A stretch of 64,000 nt of DNA from Clitopilus passeckerianus (GCA_944990035.1 CALYLX010000157.1:186001-250000), one strand, 5' to 3'. Counted from the stretch's first letter, positions 33,150-45,986 are shown. A program made the numbers and translations. Notes: a model not told the origin generated them from the sequence alone.

Positions 33150-36100
33150 TCACAGACGGGCAGACGCAATCGCATACTTGACCGTCTCGAACTGGGGCTT
33201 CAGCACCCTCACAACCCTCTTATCCTCCTTCATCCCGAGCCCAATTGCCTCCAAACCGCTCAGCACAGGCTTATAAACGCTCTGATCCATAGGCCCATGC
33301 ACACCCCTCAACGCAACTTTCCCATCAAGCACCAACAGCGCAGCCAGCGCCACCGGAATTCCTACAGTTCTCGCCATTGCAGATGCCTTGTCATTTCCGT
33401 ATACGATGAGCTGAGATGTATGCACCTCTTCCTCTTGTACGTGTTTCGAAACTTCGCCTTTGTTCCCAACAGGCACGACGAACTCGTGGTGCAAGACGAC
33501 CATGTCCCGCTCGTGAGGCTCGTACTTGAGGCGATGTGCGAGGAGGTAGGCAAAGATGTCGATGGGTGTCATGGGTTGTGTCGGGAGTGGTGGCATGGCT
33601 GGATTAGACTGTCCGGAAAGCGAGAGCCATTCCAGCGCGGAGAGCAATGCTCCTCGGAAATCGCCGTCGACGCGTTTCTTGAGGATGCGTTCAGTCTCTT
33701 GTTGGTTGGAGGTCTTTAGACCGAGTGCGAGGGGGACGAAATCAGCCCAATTGCTGAGTTGGATTTTGTCCTCCGTGTTGAGGAACCCAATGTCTCTAAA
33801 AGATTGCATCAAGCTAGCAAAGCCAGGGTATCTGGAGAAAAGGGAATTAGCCATGCCTTGGCATCTTGTGTGGAAGTATGAAACTTACCTCAATGTCCCG
33901 CGTAGAACTGTCTCTGCGTCGTCAATCCCATAGGTGGCTGCATACGGCACACTATCCCTGTTCGGAAGACCCTCGAGCTCGAACTCGTTCGTGATGGGCA
34001 CCCTCCGGAAAGCTTTCTTAAGGAGCTTGTCCGCGCTAATGTTGACAGTCTGCAAGACGGAACCCCCAGTAAATATCCGTCACCAAATCTACTCCAGGAG
34101 AAAATCATACCTTTCCACCCAGCCTGAACCTCGCAGGGTTCAAAGCAGCACCCAACACACCCCTCGGGCTCCAGCTGAACTTATACCTCAGCGGTATGGA
34201 TTGGTCAACATCAGGCGCAGGCAGTCCGCCGCAGAACGAGGTGAAAGACGAGATATGCTTCTTCTCTGCATGAAGTCGGGCTATGATATCGAGGGCGGAG
34301 CAGTGGTCGATACCGGGGTCGAGTCCAATTTCGTTGAGTAGGAGGACGTCTGCTTGGCTTGCGCTGTGAAAGGCAAGGATGAATGGAATGAATTGACAAG
34401 GATGCAGAGCAGCTTACCGATCGTGTAGGTTTCGCATGTCAGGAGAGATGTACGATGCGGTGACGAGATGCTTCTTATGCTTGATGCAGAGCTCTGCAGC
34501 TGCAACATGGAAAGCGACAGGTAACAAACTGTCATACACCAGCATCAGTCTCAATCCACGTATAAACTCAAACCACCAACCTGATAACAACATCACTCTC
34601 CTGAACCAACCTCTCCACCAAGTCCCTATTCCCCATATCAATAACCTGATGTTTCACAGTCTCCTTTCCCTTTGACAATCTCTGAGCCTCAGCTTCCATA
34701 TTGCTCGCTACATCACGCAATAAAAACCAAGGACAGCAATCAGTCTAAGAGATTCTTTATTCAGAAAACGAGAAAACATCAATCACCAATAACTAACTCC
34801 ACATCCCTCCTCTTCGCAATCTCATCCACCGCAGGGCCTGCAACCATCCCGCTGCCAAGCATCAACACCCTCTTCTTCCTCGTGCCGCTCCCAGGCAAAC
34901 TCTCCGTCGTCTTCGTCGCGGAACTCTTTCCAGCCGTACCAGAGGGCTCCTTGACCGTAGACGCAGTGCCAGAAGGCATATGCCCCCCAGTCGCAGACAC
35001 CCCCGCTCTAGGCACCTTATCCGGATGTTCCTTATACCACTGATCCACATTCCCCTGCAACCACGTATGGTTCTCCAGCAACTTCCCATCCTTCGCAACA
35101 GTCGCCCTATCCAGTGCTCTTCTCTCTTCCCCAGCTGGCTTGGCCTCTGCTTCACCAGTGTACCACCCAACGACTTCTTCCAGGTACGGCAGAAGCACCT
35201 TCGAGAAATGCTTCGACGCATCTAGCGGCAACGAAGCAGGCAAGATATCAACCGACATCATATTCACCGCCGGTCGGAGCTTCGCCGCTTGCGGGTCAGC
35301 AGTTGACGAAGATTCAGTGACGGTGCTTGCGCCAGGCGCAGGCGGGTAAACGGTGTAGAAAGGATCCGAGAGTGTCGTTGCGCGGGTGAGGAATTGCAGC
35401 CCGCCTTCGATGTCGCAGCTGATATCGCCGACGTTGCGGAAGCGGAGGCCGCCGAGGGATTCTGCTTTCTCCATTGCAAGACGGAGTTGCTCGTTTGTCA
35501 TGAGGCGGGGGAAGGCTTGGGACCAGCCCGTGCCGTTGAGGAAGAGTGTTAGGTATGGCGCGACCTGGTATATGCGTCAGTTCTTTGGACGGGTTTGTCA
35601 AAGACTAGGAAAACGGACCTTCTCTGCAAATACAGATTTGTATGCGCCTGGGTTTGCGTAGTAGTGTGCTCGATCGTAGGAGGTGGTGCCATCGGTTCTA
35701 ATCAAATAGTCCTGCGCTTTGGCATGAACGAGGTATATCTTCCGTAGGTCGGTATCTGCAGCTCCTGGCATCAGCAATCTGTGAAGAATCTTAAAGAGGA
35801 ATACATACCAGGGTTGGTGACTAGTCGATGGAGATCCTGAACCTTAACGTGCTCAATAGGAAGCTCCTTTAAGATGTCCAAGCATCCCTGGGATACTTTG
35901 CCGGTACTGGCGAATATCATCAGATTAGATTTTTCTTTTTTTCATTAAAATGAACGTACCCAGTAAGACCAATGACGAAAGGTCCAAGAGTCTTGGGCGT
36001 GCCTTCCTCCGCAATTCGGCTACCAATATCCCGGAGAGCAGCGCGAAGGCTGTCCAATGACGGGTGGGTATGTGGCCGTGGTGTGTACTAATGAATGTGT

Positions 36101-37154
36101 TCACGAGGGAGCAATAAGGTTAGGGTTTGTTAGGGGCCAGATAAAACAGATAAGGAGAAATATTCATGAGCGACCTTTAGAACGCGTAAATTAGAGAACG
36201 GAACTTACAAGGAAAGGGGAGGCAAAGCCAAGTGTCAGATGGGAGTGAGCCATCGAAGAGAGTGACTCCAGAGCCCCAGCAACTGAAGATTGTCAAGAAT
36301 TAGCTTTCCTCCATATATCCATCTGTCGAGAACAGCCCACCTCCAGCAAACCATCCAAAGCCGACGCTCCTCTTTCCATCAGCCTCGCTGGTGAGTAGTT
36401 CGTAGTCAATCAAACGTGAACTAAGCGGATTTGGAGGAGCGCTGGACGGCCCGACAAAGCGCGACAACAGTTCAGTATTATATAGCTGGCCTTTGATGGT
36501 GTGAGAGAACATGAGATGGGTGCGTTCTCTGACAGCATTTGGGCCTGTTGGAGAGGCGATAGGAGAGGTTATGAGTTCAGGTAGGGGCGTTTCCTTGATT
36601 CCGATGATAATGTGTGCATCATCTAACTTCGGCTTGATAGTCGCGCCAGCCTAAAGAAAGAAAGGAGGGTGATTAGCATGTTGTAGAAGGATACGGAGAG
36701 GGTAGGAGGAAAAAGTACGTGCTAGTCCCTATTGGCAGTTCCACGATTGGTTCAGTCCAGGGATGTTGCAGGAAGGTCCAAGCAGTTGCTTCAGACAGGG
36801 GAAGAATAGGATTGACGTATGCATAATGATACGCAGAGTGAGATATGACGAGGTGTAGCATACCTTGATGTACTCGGTGTCGGGAAATACGCGTCTATCG
36901 CAATGCTCGACGTCCACAGATATGTTCTTCTGGGAGACGAGGTAGTGGACTGCCTCTGGAGTTAACGGAGTTCGTCGCTCCCAGATCCTCGTCGGGTCTT
37001 CACGCCTGTATTCGCGCATACAATGAGTACACTGTAGTTACCTGCAGCAGTAGCCGGGAGTTACGCACCGTATTCCGAGAGTGACGTTAGAGTTCTTCGA
37101 CGTCGCTGAGGTCGTCGAGAACTTGCGCAAAAGTCTGTATGGTCGTCGATGCAT
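33150..37154 (-). CDS. AASS: Bifunctional lysine-ketoglutarate reductase/saccharopine dehydrogenase, mitochondrial
   Basis: A multi-exon gene whose product fuses the two first enzymes of the saccharopine route of lysine breakdown. Exon 1 (37154-37069) encodes [20 protein letters not shown], a typical mitochondrial presequence. The N-terminal LKR half shows [52 protein letters not shown] and FVIGLTGTGKVSQG. A linker rich in Ser/Thr/Lys precedes the dehydrogenase half with its Rossmann motif ([20 protein letters not shown]), [25 protein letters not shown] and a C-terminal domain ending at 33150. Yeast-type lysine synthesis uses separate LYS1 and LYS9 proteins; this fused, mitochondrially targeted form matches the animal/plant catabolic enzyme. 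Internal exon edges were not all fixed; one intron near 36655-36862 is about 200 nt. Confidence 0.88.
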
Positions 37155-37564
37155 TGTAGTGGGAATAACAAAGAATGTTGCTCCGTCGGTCGGGTCTCTA
37201 TAAGTAGGCAAGCAAGTGGATGAGATCCGCCCGGAGACTCGGTATAGTGTCACTAGGAGTATCATAACCTCGTTATTAGATAAGAGTAGACCCTTTAACC
37301 GTTGAACCATCCTCACCGGAGTTCTAATAGGGTGCCATTCTCGTATCGAACTCTGGACATGCAGCCACCCACAATCCAGAGATAACAAGGACGCTAAGGA
37401 CGTCGAACCTCATGTTGCAGAAAGTGGGGTACTGTAGCGGGAAAGAGCACTGACGGAATGGAGGGATTGCCTTTCTTGGCACGCCGCACATCAAACGACG
37501 TTGATTGCATCGGCTCGTTCACGGAAAGCAAAGAAAACATGTATTGCACAGTGATAATGTACTT
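37155..37564. other. Short spacer between two minus-strand genes
   Basis: 410 bp holding the promoter of the lysine gene and the 3' end of the MAK21-type gene. A minus-strand frame extends upstream of the lysine gene ATG (to 37388), but the presequence begins naturally at 37154. Confidence 0.4.
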
Positions 37565-40500
37565 TTATATATCATCCTCAGGTCCTTCTTCAATCATTTT
37601 CGCATAGTCTTCATAGCTGGCGAATGTCGGGAGTGACTTGAGTTTCTTCCTCCTCTCCTTTCTTCCATCCACCTTTTCATCTCGCTTCCTCTTTGCACCA
37701 CCTGCATTGCCAATGCCACCCCATTCTTCGTCTCCACCCTGAGCTTCTCCATCATCCTCGTCATCGGTGCCATCCCACTCGATCAGCCCGTCAGGGACAT
37801 CTCCATCAAGTGAAATTAGGTCCTCATTGTCAGAACCTTCCACAAGAGAAAGCCCGTCTTCATCGTCTTCGTCTTCATCCTCCTCCTCATCTTCATCATC
37901 TGAATCGTCAATGTCTTCCTCGTCATCTTCACCAATAGCATCTTCGTCTTCCGAGTCCATGTCGAAATCTGACGGCAAATCATCCTCTTCGTCCTCATCA
38001 CTATCCTCCATGAGGTCAAGATCGTCGTCTCCGGCCGCTTTAGGCATCGAAGCTTTCATGGCCTGCATCAAACCTCTTTAGTGACGTATCGAAGACCCGA
38101 GCAAAGAGTTATTACCTTCCACACTTCATCTTCGTCTAGCTCACTGGCTTCCTCATCATCCTCAGCCTCGGACAGCTCTTCCTTTTCTCCTTCTTCAGCT
38201 TCGCTTTGTTCAGCTTCATCTTCGTCTTCCTCGTCCGAATCGTCTTCCTCCTCACTATCACCCTCACCCTTCCCCTTTTTCTTCTTCTTCGCAGCCTCAT
38301 CCTTCTCCTGCTTCTTAGAGAAGTACCTGTGGTAGAATAGCTAAAAACCATCCAAATCAGTACGACTTCTCTCGCCACCGCCACCACCAAAAAAAGCCAA
38401 CAAACCTGATCAACAGGAACATCCTCCACCCTCTTCCTCAAGAACCCCTCCTCATTAACCCTCCCCTCCTCCCCACCCTTCCCAACAACAACACCCATCT
38501 CCCCCTTCCTTAACTTAACACCTTCCACACCACTCGCCGCAGGCTGCATCGCACTCGGGCCTCGGATCCCGCCAGCGGTTTCTTCACCGTCCTTGGTCTG
38601 CTTGATGCGTTTGGGGTTCTTGTACACGAACCTGTCGAGGAAGGAGGAGAGCGTGTTTTGGGAGAGGTCGGCGCTGGCACCGGTTAAGGGGAGGGAGAGG
38701 AGGAGTTGGCGCGTGTGGAGGCTGATTGTTGGGTGGTAGTGGTGTAGAAGAGGTGTCTGTGAGGGAGAGGAATGAGTACTGAGGAAGAATGGAAGATGGA
38801 AAACCAGGAACTGACCAGCTCCCATAGAGGGGAAGCGCTCGCGTGTGCGAACTTTGGGTCTCTCTTCTTTGGGTCATAGGTCTCTTGTTCTGTTTGGTCA
38901 GGCGGTGAATTTATGAGTTCTCTGAGACCAGGAACACTGCTAAAGAGCTGGAATAGAGATGCATCAGTCTCATCCGAACGACAGATATATGCAAACGCGG
39001 ACTTACCTCTCCAAGAAGGTACAACCCCCCAGCGATAAACTCTACCTGCCCACCACCCCCAGTCCCACTGACCAGGACCTGCACAAACCTCCTCACGAGC
39101 GCCTTAATCCTATCATTAATTTTCACATCACTCTCCTTCCCTTTTCCCCTACCTCCACTTCCACTGGCACCAGCGGCGAACCCAGCATCAGACTTGATGG
39201 ACTTGAACAGCAGGTTGAGGTACATAGCCTGCTTGGAAGACGTTGCCAATCGGGGATCATGTAATGAACCGTAGAGGGTCCGGTAATATCTATCGGTGAT
39301 TTGCTGAGATACGGACGATGTGGTTGAGGATGAAGTAGACGGCGCGGAGGTCATTAGGGATGCGGAGATCTGTTGAATGAGAACAAGGGCTTGGATGGAG
39401 ATGTTGAAGGTTGATTTATGCGTAATAAGGAACAGGGTGTCAATGTGTTGGCTGAGCCTGCAAGATCATATCTTCGTGAGCAAATATTCCTTAGAAAGAC
39501 AACATTAGGATGGAAATAACGTACTTGCGGTCTCCAGCATCCAATTTCGCAAAAGGCAATGCGCGGTTTACACCCGTCAGAATAGCTGATATCAACCTCG
39601 AGCTCTCATCTTCCACCTCCGCAAACCCAGCAGCTCCTTTAATCTCCACCTTGCCTTTGCCTTTCCTCTTTTTCTTCCCCCCTTCATGGTCGATAACACG
39701 GCCATGTTTGTCCTTCACCATCTCCTCCTCATCCCCGCTCTCCTTCTCCTTCTGGCCACCATCCTCATCCCCATCATCCCCAATAACCTCTTTGAACATC
39801 TCAAAGTACACCTCGATCAACTGGAGTGCAACGTCCTTGTCCCCAGGTGCGAGCACAATCTGGTTGAAGGTAATGGTGGCGTAATACCTCGAATGAGCAT
39901 TTCCCTTCGTTTTTTTGTCTTCTTCCGGTTTGCCCTTCTTTTTCTTGTTCTTCGGCCTGCTCCGTTTTTCGTCGTCGTCGGTAAACCTGATGTGCTTCCC
40001 CTGCCCGGTTCCCGATGTACCTGATGCTGCAGCGGGGGCTGCGATCACAGGAGGTCGAAGAACGAGGGAAACCATTTCGCGGACGACGACGGATTTCATG
40101 GAGGGGTGCGCTTGTAGGAGCTGAAGAAGGTGGTAGGATGCACGAGAGCATATTGATTTATCGGTGTCACCCTGCATATATGTCAGTTAGGAGGTAAGGG
40201 ATGTATAATGGATGTGGGAGGAACATACGAGTTTGTTGACGAGCAGCCTGAGTAAGTTCTGCTCCTGCTCAGGTTTGTCTTTTAGCAGATTGGTCATTAA
40301 TGTCAGGGTTTGCGTTCGGATGTATGTTAGGGGATCGAGAGAGAGGGACTACATAGAATGGAGATGATTAGAATGACTGTTAGAGAAATTGAAAGATTAG
40401 TGGGCGCATACCTCGAGAATTTGGAGAACGGAGAAGAAATACTTCTTCAGCCAATCCTCAAAATACCACACAAGAAGGTATTCGTCATTGACGGATGGAT

Positions 40501-41550
40501 GTGTCAATGGCTGATCTCGGAAATACCTGCAGAATGAATGCCATGTCAGGTTTTGTCCAGATTCTATGAGATTGAAATGACTGACTTTAATTTCCTGTCT
40601 GGAGCACCTCCTCCAACCCACCAATCCACGATACACCTTAGAGCCTTCAAACTCTCCTCCCTTCCACCCTTCCCTTTTCCTCTTTCTGCCATTCCCTTCA
40701 AGTTTTCCAGAGCCTTGGTATTGTGGACCGGGTTGCTCTGAATGAGCAGAGTAAGAGCACTAAGCCTATCCGAGAGTGTGCCAGACTGGATGATCTTCGC
40801 TAGGAAACTAGATTCCGAAGCAGAAGACGACGACGAGGCTTGGAAAGCTCGGGTATCTTTTTCATGTAGAGACGCAGCTTTTTCAGTAAGCGAAGTTAAT
40901 AACGCAGGGGTGAGTTCCGGTAGGGGTGAAGAGGGAGCCGGGAGTGTAGGAAGCGCAGAATGCCAGTGCGAAGTTGGAGGGAATACAAAGGATGATTTTG
41001 AGCCATTGAAGGTGATTTTGGTGGGGAGAGGTTGGGATTTCGTTATTTCGATCGTAGGCTTGCTGGGCTCAGGTTTCGAAGGCTCAGGTAGAGAGGCCTC
41101 TTTTTCTTTCTTGCCGTCCTTCTTTTTCTCCTGCTTTGGTGCATCCTTCTGTGCTTTCTTGTCCTTCTTCCCTTCCTCAGGTTTAGCAGTTTTCTTCTCG
41201 GTCTCGTTTTTGCGAGGCTTCGGCTGGTCCTGCTTCTTTGTTGCCTTAGAATGTTTTTGAGGCGGCTGAGGTATTTCAGAATGATCTTCCGTGCTCCCCA
41301 GGTTGAGTTCCTTTAGAAATTGGGAGACCTCCTTCGTGAGGGCGGCCTATAACTTCGCATTAGGTGAAATGCAAGTAGTGTATAATCAAGATCACTCACA
41401 TCTACTGTATCCGCTTGGGCCTGAATTTTTGAGCTGGTACTTGATCAGAGACGGCCTCGTGAACTTGAGATATTCCTCTCACCTTGCAGCATCCTTTCCT
41501 TTCGTTGGGCTATGCTTAGATCCTTTCCTGGCCGCCCTGTCTTTGGCCAT
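37565..41550 (-). CDS. MAK21: MAK21/NOC1-type ribosome biogenesis factor (CCAAT-binding factor family)
   Basis: MAK21/NOC1 works with NOC2 in nucleolar and nuclear export steps of the 60S ribosomal subunit. The ATG at 41550 ([15 protein letters not shown]) is followed by a Lys-rich region, then an alpha-helical repeat domain with [40 protein letters not shown], the conserved [19 protein letters not shown] and [10 protein letters not shown], and finally the long acidic tail with Glu/Asp runs and a basic end ([20 protein letters not shown]) stopping at 37565. Several short introns interrupt the frame. The Ser-rich plus-strand frames around 37767-38335 are antisense images of the acidic tail. 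Family membership is clear; exact exon edges were not all resolved. Confidence 0.87.
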
Positions 41551-42154
41551 TTTGGTCCGTTCTCTAACTGTAAAATGTATTCTTTGAGCTGAATTCGTGT
41601 CTTGAGCACCCAGAAGCAATCACCTATACTCCCAGCCCACAAGCTACGAGCTTTGCCTTCTTTCAGGATTCCAATTCGCAGAACGGGAAAATCGCAAAAT
41701 GCTCACGTGACCCTGAGATGGAGGCCATTTCGGGCCATTTCTCCTTTTGTCATGGGTTCAGACTACAATTCTCAACGATAATAGCGATCCAGACAGTTGT
41801 TCAGCAGTTGCAGCCTTCTGCGTCACTGACTGTTCCTCTGAGCACTGGGAAATTCTGTGCCTTACACCTTGAATTCCCGAACGCCACTCTCATGCGGGGC
41901 ATGCCACTAGAAACCAGCGCGCCGGTTTCGATCATTTCTGGCGTCAAACGCACTGTGATAAAGCATGAAGGGACCACAAGGAGTTTGGTCAAGCTGAATC
42001 CACGAGGCTGGCATGCGGTTGTCGCTAGGTTAAGCAAACACGATCCTTAAGAGCCTGTTGCTCAGGGTTCTACCATTCCAACGCACCACTCGTTCTCTTG
42101 TGCACAGTAGCATATCCCTCGGGGCCTAGCTCTTATACAGTCAACGGATAAAAT
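41551..42154. other. Divergent promoter region between MAK21 and a GTPase gene
   Basis: 604 bp between divergent starts. A 110-codon plus-strand frame at 41718-42050 is open, but so is the opposite strand, and no motif supports either. Confidence 0.4.
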
Positions 42155-43372
42155 ATGGCCGAGAGGACGAAGGAGCGGAGAAAGAAAACAGGTCCTGTCG
42201 AAAGCCAGGCGATCTTCGAGGGCGCGCAAAACACAGACGTGATCATCCCGTGAGTGCATTGCACCTCCGAGATCTCGTCCTCGACTGACATGTCCTCGAC
42301 TGACATGATTTCAAGGGTTATAGGCAAAACTGGTGTTGGGAAAAGTACCGTATGTCACCGTTCATCTGTAAACACCGTGTTTATTCTCCTGATCTTCTCC
42401 ACCGTTCAGTTTATCAACACTCTGCTGGGTAAAGAAACGGTGGAGGTCGGAGATGATCAGACGTCATGTACAACCAAACTTCAGTGGGAGGTGGTTAACC
42501 GCGAAGTGATCAGAGAAATATGTCCATGGTGGGAGGATCGTCGTCGCGTCATCATCGTGGACACGCCAGGATTCGATGGTACATTTGGAGTCCACCCAGA
42601 TCATCCTGAAGGCGACTTAGGGATCCGCAACCGTGTTGAAGCCTGGCGTACCTCTTCGTGAGTCTCAGCTCATTCATCTTATCCGCACGATGCTTTACTT
42701 CCCTCTAGTTACGGCAAACGCACGAAATTCTGGGGTATTATTTACCTCCAGAACATTGCGAACAAAAAAATCGAAGGATCCCGTTGCCAAACTCGAGTCG
42801 AGATGTTCAAGAAGCTTGTTGGGAGCAATGCCTTGAAAAGGGTCATGTTGGTTACGACGGGCTGGGATGAAGTCAAGCCCGAGGTCGGAGAAAAACGAGA
42901 GAAGGAGTTGAAAGACAAATTCTGGCAAGAGATGATCAAGAACCACTCTACGGTCGCGCGGTTCCACAAAAGCAGGGAGACAGCGTATAATATCGTGCGG
43001 CCAATTCTTGAACGCTTCTTGAGCTCTGACTCCGAGCCGAATCTGACTATACGCTCAAGTTTCGCGGCCAAGACAATATACACGTCGCCAGAACTAGAGT
43101 ATATGAGACAGCAACTGCCGCACAGTGGTCAAGGGAATGGACCTCTCCACTCGTTCGAGGAATTCGTGAAGACGTACATATCTATCCAGCCCAGCAATGA
43201 CATGATGTTGAGGGTAGAGTTGGATGAGAGGTTGCAGGGGTTGGAAGACCAGGTGCTCGAGCTGGAAGACCAGGTGCTCGAGCTGGAAGACCAGATAAAA
43301 CCGGACAACCAGAGGAAATCGTTCGAACTATTACCTTTCTTTACCAGGCTCAAGTGGTTGTTTAGGTTGTAA
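42155..43372 (+). CDS. AIG1-like GTPase with C-terminal coiled coil (copy 1)
   Basis: Exons 42155-42249, 42316-42349, 42410-42657 and 42709-43372 give 346 residues. The G domain has the P-loop VIGKTGVGKST, a Thr-containing switch (TSCTTKLQW) and IIVDTPGFDG. There is no NKxD; the corresponding place reads VTTGWDEVK, as in related mushroom proteins (family knowledge). A helical region follows, then heptads with a duplicated LEDQVLE unit and a hydrophobic C-terminal end. Relatives are GIMAP/IAN-type septin-like GTPases at membranes; the role in fungi is unknown. The second copy lies just downstream in opposite orientation with a matching intron plan. Confidence 0.82.
43240..43302 (+). repeat. 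In-frame 21-bp repeat coding LEDQVLE heptads
   Basis: Two and a half near-identical 21-bp units encode one heptad each, extending the coiled coil of GTPase copy 1. The units are almost identical in DNA, so the expansion is recent. Confidence 0.75.
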
Positions 43373-43449
43373 TCTGTCGACATTTTATTTCTTATAATTA
43401 GCTTTGCTTGGAAGATATCATTTATACGCCGAATAACCAAATTTATAGG

Positions 43450-44639
43450 TTAGAGCAAAAATCTAGTAGATAAAGGTCGACGACTTCTGAAGCGATGGGA
43501 TCGATTTGATATCTTCCGAGTTCTCAGATTTCGCAGTGCTTCCAGGCCTATCACTTGCTCCTGCAGCGCTTGGTTTTGTTCCTTCGGCAGCGAGTTCTGT
43601 TCTTTAAGCAACGAGTTCTGCTGCTCTAATCCCTGTAAGCGATTTCCTAGCTTTCCCAATCTTTTCTCTAGCTCTTCCTTCGACTTCTCGTAGTCGCTAG
43701 GCCGCATAGTTGAGGATGCTACCGTCCAAACTCTTGAAACAAGGAAAGAAGCTGGTCCCATTCACCACATTGCGTGATATGGATATCCATGTCTGGTAAT
43801 GTCTGGCTGGAGTTCAAGTGCGACCGTTTAAGGATGTGTTGTACGATCTCGACCGCGGAGCGCTGGCTACGGTCAAATCGCTTCAAGTTGACCGTAGGGA
43901 CCCATTTCCAGTACATCTCTTTAACTTGCATCTGCCTGAATTCTCCTGATGCTGGAGGTTTGATATCTGCCCAGCTGGTCGTAACGGGGACAACTCTGCT
44001 GCAAGCGTCGAATCCACAAAGCTCCTTGAGTTTGGCAAGGACTTGAGGATTTGGGCCTTCTATTCGCGGTTCTGCGATATTATGAAGGTAAATGACCCCT
44101 CCAAGCTTCATACTTGCGGAGTACCTATCGAATATTTTAGCGTGATACAGACAGGATGAGCAACTCAAGCTCACGAGGAGATAAGCCACACAGCGATACG
44201 CTTGACAACCTCAAGGTCTTCTTGAGGGCTTGTATATTTGAACCCTGGGCTATCGACGATGATGACGCGACGATCGCCAGCCCACCATCGACATGCCTCG
44301 CTAAACACAGCTGGTTCGACCTCGTCCCACTCAAGATCAGCTGTTTGCGAGTCAAGGCCATGCCCAACCTTCATCCTATCTGGTTTTCCTAATAAATCGT
44401 TAATGAACTGAACGGCAGAAGGGTCAGGAAAGTAATATCTCCAATGACGAAATTCGTACGGTGCTCTTTCCGACGCCGGTTTTGCCTACGACTCTGGAAT
44501 TTCATCATGAGATTAAAGACAATGTTTCAGGGCTGTAATACGCTTACGGGATGACCACATCCGTGCTGAGGGCCTGCGTGAATATTGGATGGCTTCGAAC
44601 CGAAGCCTCTTCGGTTTGTCTTGATCTCTGTAGTCTCAT
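43450..44639 (-). CDS. AIG1-like GTPase (copy 2), convergent with copy 1
   Basis: The ATG at 44639 opens MRLQRSRQTEEASV. A GT-AG intron, with phase 2 as in copy 1, leads to VVGKTGVGKST, then FINDLLGK, IIVDSPGF and SASMKLGGVIYLHNIAEP, with VTTSWADIK at the guanine-binding place. The GTPase frame stops at 43719. The expected coiled-coil end (YEKSKEELEKRLGKLGNRLQ and EQNSLLKEQ, to 43450) lies in another frame. Joining them needs a 35-nt intron (43697-43731, with GT and AG in the right phase) or a one-base shift. A 35-nt intron is below the usual minimum here, so copy 2 may be truncated. Only 77 bp separate the two 3' ends. Confidence 0.75.
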
Positions 44640-45986
44640 CTTTCTTCGGTTCTGTAGTATGTCGCCTGATAGCTAGCCCTCGGGTAAAAGTATTCTGGAA
44701 GGAGGAGAGATGGCGTATGTTCAGATTCCAGGGCCTCAAGGTTCTTAACTCTCAAGTTTGTTTGACCTACCGACAGCCGCATGCCCCCCTCGTGCACTCG
44801 CTGGATCCTTACTGATGAAGTGCGAAGAGCAGGTTGTGGCGTCGCCAAACCTGATTGATGCGTGTTCGATGCCAAAGGTGATCGAAAACGGCGCTTATGG
44901 GGTCTTAGCATGCTCAGTGGAATCGCCATTGAGGCCTTTAAGGTGTGGATGAGGGCACGGAATCTCCATGGTACATGGTACCAATAGATGGTTTGAAGTT
45001 GAGAGTAATTTGACGCCCCTTGGGTATTAGCAACGTGCCCAGGTGTTCGCCCCCTGCGAGTTACCTCAAGGCTGCCGGGCGCCTATTTGGCTGCATCAAG
45101 TACTTGTCGGTTTGCTCCCAAATGTTGGCGCTTTGGCCGGCGATGGCGACTTCCCTGTTGAGGGGATGCGTTGCCCTCAGCAATAGTGTCTGTGATCCAA
45201 GCGGGCAACATCATCAGATGACTGCTCTATTGCACACTCAAGATACTCCGGAGAAGTTGGAGAAACAACCGACCTTCTCCGCAATTCAATCAGTGACAAA
45301 GGAAGACGAATACAGTAGAAGCCTTCGGGCCGATAGAACTTGATGAATGGCAGCCAACATCGCACACGTTCGTCTGCATCCCGGGAAAATATACCACACT
45401 AGCATTGCTTGCGGAATCGAACGGAGTAGCTACAACAGCTGTACGCTAGCGGGAGCTGGGTATGTTCGATTCCGACTCGTAAAGCTTGTAGCCGTATCTT
45501 CGTAGATCGATTGTGACGAAGCCAGAGCAAGAACTGCGATAAGATGTACATATATAGCAGGGCTTCTTCACAGCATTCAGTGACTAAATTGAAGGAGGCA
45601 TTCGGTGACAGTAGCTGTCCATCGTGATTTGCTGCGAACCTGGCCATCCTATTTAGAGCGGAGATAGAACGGCGCGTCAGTTTCCAAATATATTCCGAAT
45701 TGAGGAGCTGCCTAATTTTTCGGGCGGGTTTCTGTCCTAAAATTTTACGAATTTCGAAGAAAATAGAGATAACAACATGAATCATTATTATTTCAATAAC
45801 TACAGCTTTTTTGAGAAGAATAGAATTATCTATGAATTTCTGCTTGAAAAAACTCTATTCGGTTGCCGGCTGTTGGCCGTTACGGCGTATGTCACGACTT
45901 CCGCGTCATTAGTCCCGTGATCCAGGGGTAGCTATTAGACTGACCCAATATTCGCAGCGTTTCTCCCTTTTCCTTTCCCACCTCGA
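44640..45986. other. 1.3-kb intergenic region with an inverted repeat
   Basis: Contains the promoters of GTPase copy 2 and the MAM3-type gene. Apart from an inverted repeat (CGGAATCGAAC at 45412-45422 with GTTCGATTCCG at 45464-45474) and an AT-rich patch near 45700-45850, nothing was recognised. The open frames here lack motifs. Confidence 0.4.
45412..45474. repeat. Perfect 11-bp inverted repeat
   Basis: CGGAATCGAAC and its exact complement GTTCGATTCCG are 41 bp apart. It could form a hairpin in RNA or be the remains of a small mobile element. The right arm also resembles a tRNA B box, but no tRNA fold fits. Confidence 0.5.

Noticed and set aside
37693..38335. Ser-rich plus-strand ORFs
   Set aside because: They mirror the acidic Glu/Asp tail of the MAK21-type gene on the other strand.
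40742..41260. 172-codon plus-strand ORF
   Set aside because: Antisense to the N-terminal coding region of MAK21/NOC1, which has clear family motifs.
45420..45480. B-box-like GTTCGATTCC suggesting a tRNA gene
   Set aside because: The T stem does not pair and no acceptor or anticodon arm fits. The motif is explained by the inverted repeat.
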